Source of the DNA: Bacteroidota bacterium
GTDB lineage: Bacteria; Bacteroidota; Bacteroidia; Bacteroidales; Bacteroidaceae
DNA: 30,003 bases
Assembly (NCBI GenBank): GCA_023415545.1
Contig: JAEZKJ010000001.1
Coordinates: 1 to 30,003, forward strand
Direction: 5' to 3'
Made by a program: the position numbers and the translations under genes. Positions within the stretch are counted from its first letter, which is position 1. Each line of letters begins with the position of its first letter. Positions 1-7,646 of this stretch are shown one piece after another. The notes beneath the pieces were generated by a model. That model worked only from the letters and a program-made list of their open reading frames with translations. It had not been told where the DNA came from and searched no databases.

Positions 1-861
1 AAATATGTAGAACAAGCGTCGAAATGCGATACAAAGTTTCTTTATAGAACGATGAAACTTTGTAATAATTGCGACATCAATTATAAAACAAGCAAAAATA
101 AACGTCTTCTTGTCGAATTGACTCTTATAGAGTGTGCACAGGCTACCTTGCCCGATGAGGATGGCGTAAGCAATGGGCGTCGCCCTACTAAATCTTTAAA
201 ACCAATATTCAAGCAGGCTGATGTTAAGAACAATGGCCAAGCTCAAAAAGTAGAGACTGTAAACAATAATCAAGTTAATTCAGTATCTACTAATAGTACT
301 GTGTCTGCAAACAATAGTACACAATCTACTCCTCCTCGCACATCTCCTCTTCCTAAAATTGAGGAATCATCAAATATTCCTGTTGTGAAAGAGAGTGAAA
401 TACGATTCTCGTTGAAAAGGAGCAGATTGAAGAACAATGATACTCAAAGCAATGAATCGATAACAAATAATGTAATTGCTAAGGAGGATTATCAGGATTA
501 CATTTTCAATGAAAAGGATCTTATTTTCTATTGGCGTGACTATGCTTCCTCTTTGCCTGATGAAGAGAAAGCTAATTCGGCTAGAATGATGAATATTACT
601 CCTAAACTTCTTAGTGACACTTTATTTGAAGCTGTAGTCGACAATGAGATTGTTGAGAAGTTTATGAATGAACTTCGTCCTTCAATTGAGAAGTATCTAT
701 GTGAAAAACTTCATAATCGCAATATAAAAATGAAGGTGAGAGTAAGCGAGAATAATGAAATAATACGCGCATACAGTCACCTTGAGAGATTCCAACTTAT
801 GAGTAAAAAGAATCCAAGCCTTCTAAAAATGAAAGAGGCTTTTGGGCTTGAACTCTCTTAA
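1..861 (+). CDS. dnaX: DNA polymerase III subunit gamma/tau, C-terminal part (5' truncated by window edge)
   Basis: The frame is open from base 1, so the gene begins upstream and only about 286 codons are seen; the ATG at 52 is internal. DnaX is the clamp-loader ATPase that loads the sliding clamp and ties polymerase cores together at the fork. The ATPase motifs are outside the window. Visible is the end of domain III (NKRLLVELTLIECAQ, just after base 52, then LKPIF), a low-complexity linker rich in Asn, Ser, Thr and Gln, and a folded C-terminal domain of about 125 residues starting near EDYQDYIFNEKDL, as in Bacteroidota DnaX proteins. The TAA stop overlaps the queF stop on the other strand by a few bases, so the two genes converge without a spacer. 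The assignment rests on the domain III segment and overall shape. Confidence 0.85.
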   Translation, partial: KYVEQASKCDTKFLYRTMKLCNNCDINYKTSKNKRLLVELTLIECAQATLPDEDGVSNGRRPTKSLKPIFKQADVKNNGQAQKVETVNNNQVNSVSTNSTVSANNSTQSTPPRTSPLPKIEESSNIPVVKESEIRFSLKRSRLKNNDTQSNESITNNVIAKEDYQDYIFNEKDLIFYWRDYASSLPDEEKANSARMMNITPKLLSDTLFEAVVDNEIVEKFMNELRPSIEKYLCEKLHNRNIKMKVRVSENNEIIRAYSHLERFQLMSKKNPSLLKMKEAFGLELS

Positions 862-1313
862 AGATCATGATTTTTTAATCTATATATGGCCAGTTCTTCG
901 TACTTAGTATTGGGACGGCCATAATTGCAATATGGGTATATTGATATTCCTCCTCGTGGCGTAAAAATTCCTGTCACCTCAATATATTTTGGGTCCATAA
1001 GTTTTATAAGGTCTTTCATGATGATGTTTATACAATCCTCATGAAAATCGCCATGATTACGGAAACTGAATAGATAAAGTTTAAGACTTTTACTCTCTAC
1101 CATCTTAACATCAGGAAGATAGCTAATGCGTATCTCTGCAAAATCCGGTTGTCCGGTAATAGGACAAAGAGATGTAAATTCCGGACAGTTAAAACGTACC
1201 CAATAATCGTTTTCTGGGTGTTTATTAACAAAAGCTTCTAGAACTTCAGGAGCATAATCTTGTTTATAATCTGTTTTGCCTCCAAGTAATGTTAATTCCT
1301 CACTCCTTTCCAT
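858..1313 (-). CDS. queF: NADPH-dependent 7-cyano-7-deazaguanine reductase (preQ0 reductase)
   Basis: QueF reduces the nitrile of preQ0 to the amine preQ1 in the cytoplasm, the last step before insertion into tRNA by Tgt. The protein is 151 residues, the length of the short unimodular (YkvM) type. The nucleophilic Cys50 is in FTSLCPITGQPDF, with the proton-donor Asp57 seven residues later. The NADPH-binding motif ESKSLKLY is at 73-80 and the substrate pair His91-Glu92 is in NHGDFHED. All lie at a constant offset of five from the Bacillus subtilis enzyme (Cys55, Asp62, His96, Glu97). It lies 125 nt downstream of the queuosine-precursor transporter on the same strand; the gap holds three copies of an inverted-repeat arm that might control readthrough. 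Its 3' end overlaps the end of dnaX. Confidence 0.97.
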   Translation of the reverse strand: MERSEELTLLGGKTDYKQDYAPEVLEAFVNKHPENDYWVRFNCPEFTSLCPITGQPDFAEIRISYLPDVKMVESKSLKLYLFSFRNHGDFHEDCINIIMKDLIKLMDPKYIEVTGIFTPRGGISIYPYCNYGRPNTKYEELAIYRLKNHDL

Positions 1314-1341
1314 AATTATCTAATTTATAGTTTGTATTATA

Positions 1342-1409
1342 CACTACCTATATACCCTTCAATAATAATAAAGTATAGGTAGTGAGATAAAAATCGTTAC
1401 TACCTATAT
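1342..1409 (-). repeat. Three copies of an 11-bp arm able to form two alternative hairpins
   Basis: Between the transporter gene and queF, CACTACCTATA (1342-1352) is a perfect inverted repeat of TATAGGTAGTG (1374-1384). A third arm, ACTACCTATAT, lies at 1399-1409. On the minus-strand transcript the middle arm can pair with either the first or the third, so the two hairpins exclude each other. There is no U-run, so it is not an ordinary terminator. It may be an attenuator, an RNA-stability element between the cistrons, or a protein-binding palindrome. Confidence 0.55.
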
Positions 1410-1438
1410 CATAAAATTTAAACTATCGAATGATATTA

Positions 1439-2131
1439 TTAATGAATATCTTTAATTTTCAAGATGTTGTATGATATATCCTCATCGAACACATCATTTC
1501 CATCAACTCTTTTTATGTAACCTACCACTTTAATTGTAAAAGGAAGGATTATTATTTCATAAAGAGTCTTTAGAACAACTTGAAAAAACATCAATTTAAG
1601 GATTTCGATAAAAGGCATCAGGCCACCAAAAGCAATAGGGAAAAAGATAATTGAGTCGAAGCCTTCACCTACCAATGTAGAAACAATGGCACGAAGTGAG
1701 AAGTTTCTTCCATTGCAAGCTTTTTTCATCTTACTCATTACGTAAGCGTTAAAGAATGAGCCAACAAGGAAAGCCAACAAACTTGCAATAGCTATTCTAG
1801 GAGCCAAGCCAAATACAAAATTGAATCCGGCCTCTCCCTCCCAAAAAGGAGCAGAAGGAAGCAATACAGCTATCTGTCCAAGCGCAACGACAAAGAAGTT
1901 CATTAAGAAACCCATCCAAATTATAAGACGTGCTTTCTTAAAACCCCATATTTCGGCTATGCAATCGTTGATAATATAAGATATAGGAAATACCAAAAGT
2001 CCTGCAGTGATAGTAAGTTGTCCTATTTGAACCACCTTTGATTCTAAAAGGTTTGCAGCGACCAAGCATACACAGAAAAGTATGCCAAGTATCATAAACG
2101 ATACGGAAACAGTATTGTTATTTTTACTCAT
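1439..2131 (-). CDS. yhhQ: Queuosine precursor transporter (YhhQ family, COG1738)
   Basis: This family imports the queuosine precursors preQ0 and preQ1 across the inner membrane. The 230-residue protein is hydrophobic with about six membrane segments, the first at roughly 10-30. Family signatures visible are YIINDCIAEIWGFKKAR near 52-68 and GEGFDSIIFFPIAFGG near 156-171. It is the upstream gene of a probable two-gene unit with queF. Pairing a transporter with QueF suggests the imported molecule is preQ0, reduced after entry, although preQ1 import is equally possible. The 70-base leader contains a structure resembling a preQ1-I riboswitch that ends at the start codon, so translation may be turned down when preQ1 is plentiful. 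Usual family length. Confidence 0.93.
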   Translation of the reverse strand: MSKNNNTVSVSFMILGILFCVCLVAANLLESKVVQIGQLTITAGLLVFPISYIINDCIAEIWGFKKARLIIWMGFLMNFFVVALGQIAVLLPSAPFWEGEAGFNFVFGLAPRIAIASLLAFLVGSFFNAYVMSKMKKACNGRNFSLRAIVSTLVGEGFDSIIFFPIAFGGLMPFIEILKLMFFQVVLKTLYEIIILPFTIKVVGYIKRVDGNDVFDEDISYNILKIKDIH

Positions 2132-2167
2132 TTTCTTGTTTTTTACGTGGTTAATCTAGAATACACG
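2132..2167 (-). promoter_or_regulatory. Candidate preQ1-I riboswitch aptamer in the yhhQ leader
   Basis: Read on the minus strand, CGTG (2167-2164) pairs with CACG (2149-2146) as stem P1. The 14-nt loop contains TTCTAG and ends in AAC, placing C2150 directly 5' of the P1 3' strand; that is the position of the ligand-pairing cytosine in preQ1-I aptamers. An A-rich tail, TAAAAAACAAG (2145-2135), follows. The loop bases CTAG (2159-2156) can pair with tail CAAG (2138-2135) apart from one A-A mismatch, giving pseudoknot P2. The order stem, UUCUAG loop, AAC, stem, AAAAAAC tail matches class I preQ1 aptamers, and the tail is close to that of the Thermoanaerobacter example. The tail runs into the ATG, so sequestration of the start region is the likely mechanism. 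P1 is short and P2 weak, so this is a candidate only. Confidence 0.5.
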
Positions 2168-2206
2168 ACCGCTATTCACGGCATCACATGTCAATTAATT
2201 CGGGCA

Positions 2207-2214
2207 CAAAGATA
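2207..2214 (-). promoter_or_regulatory. Probable -7 box of the yhhQ-queF promoter
   Basis: The minus strand reads TATCTTTG, a match to the Bacteroidota -7 consensus TAnnTTTG. It would give a leader of about 70 nt containing the whole riboswitch-like fold. There is no good TTTG at -33, so the assignment rests on the -7 box. Confidence 0.45.
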
Positions 2215-2297
2215 ATTATAATTATTTAAACATCATCGAGGAGATATATACTATAATAAATTATAACTAATTATTAATGTTTATTTTTACTTTTAGC

Positions 2298-2305
2298 TAC
2301 ATTTG
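2298..2305 (+). promoter_or_regulatory. Possible -7 box for the GH30 gene
   Basis: TACATTTG matches TAnnTTTG but has no clear -33 TTTG. It would leave a leader of about 135 nt before the ATG at 2449. Together with the yhhQ promoter and leader it accounts for most of the divergent intergenic stretch 2132-2448. Confidence 0.35.
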
Positions 2306-2448
2306 TAATCAATAATAAAAGTTCACGATCATCACTTTTATTAGTTATATCTATTTATAAAAGAGGACTAGACTATTTCATAATAACCATTATTTCACGA
2401 GCAATATTTAAATGGATATTGTTTAAAACTATTTTAAAATTTAATACT

Positions 2449-4086
2449 ATGACTTCTAAACTGGTATCATTGTACTTCATAAGTATAATATTATTGCTTG
2501 TATCCTGTTCAAAAAGCGAAGAGGACTCACCAACAAATAACAACAATAAAAGTTATCTATACTTTAACGATAAAGAGTTAAGAGTGTCGTCTGGTGCCGC
2601 AGAGTATAAGTTAAATATAGATTGGGCATATACTAAATGGAAAATATCTATAGAAAGTGGTGATATTATTAATAGTATTACTCCATCTAGTGGCGGATGG
2701 GAAGATGGAAAACCACAAACAACAACCATCACAATATCATGCAATGCTAATATTGGATTAAAAGAACGTACACAAACAATCACTCTAACCGATGAAATTA
2801 AAAAGACTTCCACTCAACTAACCATTATACAGGAATCAGCAGTAGGAATAGTAAACTTATCAATCAATCCATCTCAAAAATTCCAACCTGTTGTAGGTTT
2901 TGGTGGTATGTATAATCCTAAAATATGGTGTGGAGGTAATTTGATAAATGGTTCACAACTATTAAAAATGTATGGCAAAGATGAACTAGGATATAACATT
3001 CTTCGTCTTATGATATATCCTAATGAAGCTGACTGGAGTGCAGATGTTGCAGCAGCAAAGATTGTTCAAAGTTTAGGAGGTAAAGTATTTGCTTGCCCAT
3101 GGGATTGTACTGATGAACTATCCGAAAAAATAATTGTAAATGGACGTGAGGTAAAACATTTAAAGAAAGAGAATTATACAGCATATGCAAACCATCTGAT
3201 ACGATATATAGAATACATGAAGGGTCAAGGAGTAAAACTACATGCTATATCTGTACAAAATGAACCTGACATGGAGTTTACCTATTGGTATCCTAAAGAG
3301 GTTGTTGAATTTGTTAAACAAGAAGGAGCACGCATACGTGAAACAGGAGTGCAATTAATGTCGCCTGAAGCTTGTGGAACACAGCCTGAATATACGGATC
3401 TTATTATAAATGACTCCGAAGCTATGGCACAGACAGATATCATAGCCGGCCACATTTATCAAGGATTTATAGATGTTGAGAGTGGTAATTATGTTAAAAA
3501 CCGTCATGATTATATCTGCTCTTTATATAACCGATTATCAGGTAAAACATGGTGGATGACCGAACATCTATTCAATGATGGTGAAAAAGAGAGTGACTCT
3601 TCAAAATGGCTGTTCCAACGATGGGATTATGTATTAAATCACTTGGCAAAAGAGATTCACATGACTATGGATGGGAATTGTAGTGCATACGTATATTGGT
3701 ACCTTAAACGCTTTTATGGTATGATGGGTGATAGTGATAATCGTTCACCTGTTGCCGATGGAGAAATTACAAAAAATGGCTATGTACTCTCCCATTATGC
3801 GAAATTTGCATCAAATTGCACACGCTTTGCTATTCAAAGTGATGCGAAAGATATTCAAGCCACTGCATACATTAATAAAGATGGAAATGAGATAAATATT
3901 GTAGCATTGAATTTTGGGAAAAGTGCATATTTACTATCTATTGATTATCCGGGAGTGAAATCGGCTATAGCTCAAGAGACAAATGAAAAGGTGAATATGA
4001 AATATTTGATTGTCGAGCAAAGTAATAATAAATGTTACATTCCAATTTCAGAACAGAGCATAGTGTCAATACGTTTGAAAATATAA
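2449..4086 (+). CDS. Secreted GH30 family (GH30_8-like) endo-xylanase lipoprotein
   Basis: A retaining glycoside hydrolase of family 30, most like the glucuronoxylanase subfamily that cuts the beta-1,4-xylan backbone beside methylglucuronate side chains. Numbering from the first ATG (2449; a longer frame uses only a TTG), residues 1-20 are a lipoprotein signal ending in LLLVSC, with Cys20 as lipid anchor. Residues about 40-129 form a beta-rich BACON-like domain. The catalytic TIM barrel begins near SINPSQKFQPVVGFGGMYN. The acid/base is Glu272 in ISVQNEP and the nucleophile Glu372 in WWMTEHLF; YWYLKRFYG follows in the region that recognises substrate in this subfamily. A C-terminal beta sandwich completes the usual GH30 form. 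It stands alone here, about 6 kb before the xylan-type cluster, with no SusC/SusD partner. Subfamily and exact substrate are inferred. Confidence 0.87.
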   Translation: MTSKLVSLYFISIILLLVSCSKSEEDSPTNNNNKSYLYFNDKELRVSSGAAEYKLNIDWAYTKWKISIESGDIINSITPSSGGWEDGKPQTTTITISCNANIGLKERTQTITLTDEIKKTSTQLTIIQESAVGIVNLSINPSQKFQPVVGFGGMYNPKIWCGGNLINGSQLLKMYGKDELGYNILRLMIYPNEADWSADVAAAKIVQSLGGKVFACPWDCTDELSEKIIVNGREVKHLKKENYTAYANHLIRYIEYMKGQGVKLHAISVQNEPDMEFTYWYPKEVVEFVKQEGARIRETGVQLMSPEACGTQPEYTDLIINDSEAMAQTDIIAGHIYQGFIDVESGNYVKNRHDYICSLYNRLSGKTWWMTEHLFNDGEKESDSSKWLFQRWDYVLNHLAKEIHMTMDGNCSAYVYWYLKRFYGMMGDSDNRSPVADGEITKNGYVLSHYAKFASNCTRFAIQSDAKDIQATAYINKDGNEINIVALNFGKSAYLLSIDYPGVKSAIAQETNEKVNMKYLIVEQSNNKCYIPISEQSIVSIRLKI

Positions 4087-4125
4087 TAATCGTTATACAA
4101 TAATATAATAACTGCTATTTCTCTA

Positions 4126-4133
4126 TATCTTTG
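4126..4133 (+). promoter_or_regulatory. Probable -7 box for nth
   Basis: TATCTTTG matches TAnnTTTG and lies 20 nt before the nth ATG, leaving a very short leader. No good -33 TTTG is present. Confidence 0.4.
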
Positions 4134-4153
4134 TAAATATATCAAAATAGAAT

Positions 4154-4801
4154 ATGAGAAAGAAAGAGTTATATTCCAAGGTTATAGATTATTTTAAAGT
4201 GGCTATGCCTGTGGCAGAGACAGAGCTAAATTACAGCAATCCATTTGAGTTACTTGTTGCAGTAATTCTAAGTGCGCAGTGTACCGACAAAAGAGTGAAT
4301 ATGGTAACTCCTGCTCTTTTTGTCGACTACCCTACTGCTGAAGCAATGGCTAGTGCAACTTCTGATATCATTTTTGAATATATAAAGAGTATTAGTTATC
4401 CTAACAATAAGTCTAAACATCTCGTTGGGATGGCTAATATCCTTATGAAAGAGTTTAATGGAGAGGTTCCCGATAACCTTGAAGATCTTGTGAAACTCCC
4501 CGGAGTAGGAAGGAAAACAGCCAATGTCATTCAGAGTGTGGTATTCAATAAGGCTACGATGGCTGTAGATACTCATGTGTTTAGAGTCAGTCATCGCATG
4601 GGATTGGTTCCCAAATCATGTACCACTCCCCTTGCTACGGAGAAATATCTTATGAAATATATTCCTGAAGAGATTGTACCAAAGGCACATCACTGGCTTA
4701 TTCTTCATGGAAGATATGTGTGCACTGCTCGCTCACCTAAATGCGATGAATGTGGTTTAGTTGGAATATGTAAAGAGTCTTTAAAGACCAAAATAAAATA
4801 A
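4154..4801 (+). CDS. nth: Endonuclease III (DNA glycosylase/AP lyase)
   Basis: Nth removes oxidised pyrimidines from DNA and cleaves the abasic site in base excision repair. At 215 residues it matches the bacterial family. The helix-hairpin-helix LPGVGRKTANV (115-125) carries the Schiff-base Lys121. Asp139 in AVDTHVFRV is the catalytic aspartate. The 4Fe-4S cluster ligands Cys190, Cys197, Cys200 and Cys206 have the canonical C-X6-C-X2-C-X5-C spacing near the C terminus. SAQCTDKRVN (40-49) is the conserved N-terminal helix region. The ATG sits 67 nt after the GH30 stop and has its own -7 box, so it is probably a separate unit, convergent with the metallo-hydrolase gene downstream. Confidence 0.97.
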   Translation: MRKKELYSKVIDYFKVAMPVAETELNYSNPFELLVAVILSAQCTDKRVNMVTPALFVDYPTAEAMASATSDIIFEYIKSISYPNNKSKHLVGMANILMKEFNGEVPDNLEDLVKLPGVGRKTANVIQSVVFNKATMAVDTHVFRVSHRMGLVPKSCTTPLATEKYLMKYIPEEIVPKAHHWLILHGRYVCTARSPKCDECGLVGICKESLKTKIK

Positions 4802-4841
4802 AGAAGTTTATTTGGATTAATTAGTTATTTCGTGGGTAGCA

Positions 4842-4885
4842 CTGATTAGAACTTAATCGCTGATTAAATATGTATCGCTAATCAG
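4842..4885. repeat. Imperfect repeats and a 7-bp palindrome between nth and the metallo-hydrolase gene
   Basis: CTGATTA occurs at 4842-4848 and 4860-4866, and its complement TAATCAG at 4879-4885, overlapping the end of the convergent hydrolase gene. A hairpin is possible but there is no T-run, so a terminator role is doubtful. Confidence 0.25.
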
Positions 4886-5658
4886 ATATTTATCACTAAA
4901 CCATCATATGCAAGATTAATACCTTCAGGGAGTAAACCGTCTATTTTTTTATGAAGTCCCATTTGGTGACTCATATGTACAAAGTATGTCTGTTTTGCTC
5001 CTATACGTTGTGCGCTCTCAATAGCTTGCTCAAGATTTTGATGCGTGTTATGAGGTTTAATTCTTAAAGCATTAATAATAAGGCAATCAAGATCTTTTAG
5101 CTTTTCATACTCTTCTTCAGGCATAGTCAGCATATCTGTTATCCAAGCCATTTTCCCTATTCTATATCCTACAATAGGAAGTTTGCCATGCATTACCCTT
5201 ATAGGAGTGACAGTAACACAATTTCCATTGCTATTCTCGACTTGAAATTCCTTGTCAGTAGTAATTTTTATAAGTTCAAGTTTTGGAACTCCCGGATATA
5301 AATTTTCAACAAAACAATATGGTATTCTCTTCATTATTCTCTCGGCAGTATAATCTTCAGCATAAATAGGGAGATCACGTAAACGAGTATATGGACGCAA
5401 GTCATCAAGTCCACCTACATGATCATAATGTTCGTGTGACACTAGAACACCATCTATGGCTTTAAAATCATTAAGACGCATCATTTGTAGACGGAAATCG
5501 GGACCACAATCTATCAATATACGCACCCCATCAATATCCACTAATCCTGAGCAACGTAATCTTTCATCACGTTTATCACGACTAGTACAAACTTCACAAC
5601 AGCATCCCACCTCAGGAACTCCTGTGGATGTTCCGCTTCCTAAGATATTAATTACCAT
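4882..5658 (-). CDS. MBL-fold metallo-hydrolase, PhnP-like
   Basis: A 258-residue metallo-beta-lactamase-fold hydrolase. The metal motif HEHYDHVGG (75-83) gives His75, His77, Asp79 and His80. The N terminus has LGSGTSTGVPEVGC followed by a Cys-rich GCCCEVC (18-24), like the extra zinc site of PhnP, the cyclic-phosphodiester hydrolase. VDIDGVRILIDCGPDFR (40-56) is the strand and Asp region usual in this subgroup, and VHMSH with later His residues supplies C-terminal ligands. There are no other phn genes, so a role in phosphonate breakdown is not supported; related proteins are widespread orphan phosphodiesterases. It starts 2 nt after the murB stop and is probably co-transcribed with murB. Fold and metal site are secure; the substrate is unknown. 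Confidence 0.85.
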   Translation of the reverse strand: MVINILGSGTSTGVPEVGCCCEVCTSRDKRDERLRCSGLVDIDGVRILIDCGPDFRLQMMRLNDFKAIDGVLVSHEHYDHVGGLDDLRPYTRLRDLPIYAEDYTAERIMKRIPYCFVENLYPGVPKLELIKITTDKEFQVENSNGNCVTVTPIRVMHGKLPIVGYRIGKMAWITDMLTMPEEEYEKLKDLDCLIINALRIKPHNTHQNLEQAIESAQRIGAKQTYFVHMSHQMGLHKKIDGLLPEGINLAYDGLVINI

Positions 5659-5660
5659 TA

Positions 5661-6674
5661 TTATATATAATTGACTTCAGGTATAATTCTAATTCCAAAT
5701 TTATTATCAATAGCGTCAGCCACCTCTTTAGCTAGAGCAATTATTTCATTAGCATATGCTCCTCCAAGATTAACAAGAACCAGAGGTTGAATATGATGAA
5801 CAGCTACGTTACCTTTTTTATACCCTTTAAATCCACATTGCTCAATAAGCCATGCAGCAGGTATTTTCTTACCATTGTCACCAACATTATAATATGGCAT
5901 TGAAGGATATTTCTCAATAAGTTCATTGAACTTATCAGTTCCAACAACAGGATTCATAAAAAAACTACCTGCATTGCCATACTCTTTAGGATCGGGTAAC
6001 TTATCTTTCCTTATCTTTATAATAATGTTGCGTACATTTTCTAGATTTACATCACATTTGGCACTATCCAGTTCCTTAAGCACATTGCCATAATCAAGAT
6101 CAAAAGATGCTATTTTACTTAATCTATAAGTAACATAGGTTATGATAAACCTGTTCTTGTACTCTTTCTTAAAAACACTTTCCCTATATGAATACTTACA
6201 TTCCTCATTTGTGAATATACGCTCCTCACCACTATTAATATCAATTGCTTGCACGGAAAGAATAATATCTTTCGCCTCTTTACCATAAGCACCGATATTC
6301 TGAACAGCCGAAGCACCGACCTCTCCAGGTATATACGAAAGATTCTCGGCACCATAAAGAGTTTGTGAAACAGTATACTGAACAAATTCATCCCAATTTA
6401 CTCCTGCACCCACCTTTATATCAACAAAACTGTCCGATTGAGCAACAATAGAGATATCTTTTATAAGTGAATGTAATATTGTTCCATTAAAATCCTCAGT
6501 AAAGAGCAGATTACTTCCCTCTCCTATATGTAAATATGGGGTATTATTTTTCTTTATATCAGCAAGAATAGATACAAGTTCATCCACAGATTCATATTCA
6601 ACAAATTTGTCGGTTTTAACATCTATTCCAAAAGTATTTCTAGAAAGTAGGGAGTAATTGTAGTATGTTATCAT
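5661..6674 (-). CDS. murB: UDP-N-acetylenolpyruvoylglucosamine reductase
   Basis: MurB is the cytoplasmic flavoenzyme that uses NADPH to reduce UDP-GlcNAc-enolpyruvate to UDP-MurNAc, the second committed step of peptidoglycan synthesis. The 337-residue length and sequence fit the type I (E. coli-like) form. FAD-binding segments are GEGSNLLF (51-58) and SYIPGEVGASAVQNIGAYG (113-131). Arg164 in YSYRESVFK, the proton-donor Ser237 in GNAGSFFMNP and Glu333 near the C terminus (IIPEVNYI) correspond to the E. coli catalytic Arg, Ser and Glu. It lies between a lipoprotein gene (6-nt gap) and the MBL hydrolase gene (2-nt gap), so the three almost certainly share one transcript. Confidence 0.96.
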   Translation of the reverse strand: MITYYNYSLLSRNTFGIDVKTDKFVEYESVDELVSILADIKKNNTPYLHIGEGSNLLFTEDFNGTILHSLIKDISIVAQSDSFVDIKVGAGVNWDEFVQYTVSQTLYGAENLSYIPGEVGASAVQNIGAYGKEAKDIILSVQAIDINSGEERIFTNEECKYSYRESVFKKEYKNRFIITYVTYRLSKIASFDLDYGNVLKELDSAKCDVNLENVRNIIIKIRKDKLPDPKEYGNAGSFFMNPVVGTDKFNELIEKYPSMPYYNVGDNGKKIPAAWLIEQCGFKGYKKGNVAVHHIQPLVLVNLGGAYANEIIALAKEVADAIDNKFGIRIIPEVNYI

Positions 6675-6680
6675 TATATA

Positions 6681-7541
6681 TTAATCACTTAAATCTTCGA
6701 ATTGTGTCAATTTCCACTTACCGTTTCTTCTTTCAAAATATAGTGTATTATTGAATCCATTGCCAAATCCCTTCAACTCCATGATACGGCTATTTGACTT
6801 ATTCGAAAGAGTCTGTCCATAGATTACATTAGTAAGATAATTTGAAGGCAATTCAGGTTTGAATGCAAACCACTGTCCCTGTTCCAAAGTAGTTTCAAGG
6901 ATTTGGAATTCATCATCAGGATCAACAGTGACAAATTTTAATGGGGTTGCAAGTCTCTCTTCTTGAAAAATAGAATCGGCAGCAAATTTCTTGTAGAATT
7001 CATAGAAATCTTCTTTATCTTCCTCCACCTTTTCCATCTCCTTGATATCGATAGCCTCAAGTTTCCATTCCCCTTTTATCCTCTCAAAATAGTATGTCTT
7101 TATCTTATTATTTTTCAAAAACATCCACTCTACCTTTACAGAACTGATCGATGTATCTTTCTCAATCTCGATTTGTGAAACGTCATCAAAGAATACAGTA
7201 TACGATGGTGAGTTACTCATCATAGGATCATACTTCCACTGCTTTTCTTGAATGAGTTCTTTCTTATTGTCGTTGTAATACGAAAGAGGAAAAACTATTC
7301 GAGATAATTGCAATTCATTATCAATTGCAAAATTATAAAAGAAGTCGGCAAAACTCTCATCTGCAGATGCAGGAATAGTATCTTCCACCGCCTCTTCAGC
7401 TGAGTCTTGTATTGAATCTTTATTTAAAGATAAAGAATCTACCTGTTGCGATAAACTATCTGAAGAATCTGACTTCTTCATATTACCGGTGCATCCACTT
7501 ACAAAGAGGAGCATAAAAACCACATAAATTAGTTTTCTCAT
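6681..7541 (-). CDS. Lipoprotein of the DUF4348 type, unknown function
   Basis: A 286-residue lipoprotein. The signal ends in LLFVSGC with Cys17 as lipid anchor, followed by a Ser/Asp-rich acidic linker to about residue 60. The rest is two similar halves, each opening with an aromatic helix (SFADFFYNFAIDNELQLSR and DFYEFYKKFAADSIFQEER) and closing with a strand pair such as KTYYFERIKGEWKLEAI or NTLYFERRNGKWKLTQF. This internal duplication resembles proteins annotated DUF4348 in Bacteroidales, where no function is established. It is the first gene of the unit with murB and the MBL hydrolase, preceded by a textbook Bacteroidota promoter. Co-transcription with murB hints at an envelope role, but that is inference. 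Confidence 0.75.
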   Translation of the reverse strand: MRKLIYVVFMLLFVSGCTGNMKKSDSSDSLSQQVDSLSLNKDSIQDSAEEAVEDTIPASADESFADFFYNFAIDNELQLSRIVFPLSYYNDNKKELIQEKQWKYDPMMSNSPSYTVFFDDVSQIEIEKDTSISSVKVEWMFLKNNKIKTYYFERIKGEWKLEAIDIKEMEKVEEDKEDFYEFYKKFAADSIFQEERLATPLKFVTVDPDDEFQILETTLEQGQWFAFKPELPSNYLTNVIYGQTLSNKSNSRIMELKGFGNGFNNTLYFERRNGKWKLTQFEDLSD

Positions 7542-7563
7542 TATTATATGGAAAAAATTGTTG

Positions 7564-7594
7564 CAAAAATAGAGTTTTTTTACTTTTGAACAAA
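7564..7594 (-). promoter_or_regulatory. Promoter of the DUF4348-murB-MBL operon
   Basis: On the minus strand TTTG (7594-7591) is followed after exactly 19 nt by TATTTTTG (7571-7564), a perfect match to the Bacteroidota housekeeping promoter TTTG-N19-TAnnTTTG. It lies 23 nt before the start codon. Confidence 0.75.
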
Positions 7595-7612
7595 AAATTC
7601 AGTTTAATTACT

Positions 7613-7620
7613 TAAATTTG
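7613..7620 (+). promoter_or_regulatory. Probable -7 box for pheS
   Basis: TAAATTTG matches TAnnTTTG and lies 26 nt before the pheS ATG. The nearest TTTG upstream is 24 nt away, longer than the usual 19-21. Confidence 0.4.
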
Positions 7621-7646
7621 CATGCAATAAAAATTAAGAAGAAAGT

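Noticed and set aside
2419..2448. Ten-codon N-terminal extension of the GH30 protein
   Set aside because: It begins with TTG; the ATG at 2449 gives a normal lipoprotein signal.
4842..4885. Terminator between nth and the metallo-hydrolase gene
   Set aside because: The short palindrome has no T-run on either strand and overlaps the hydrolase stop codon.
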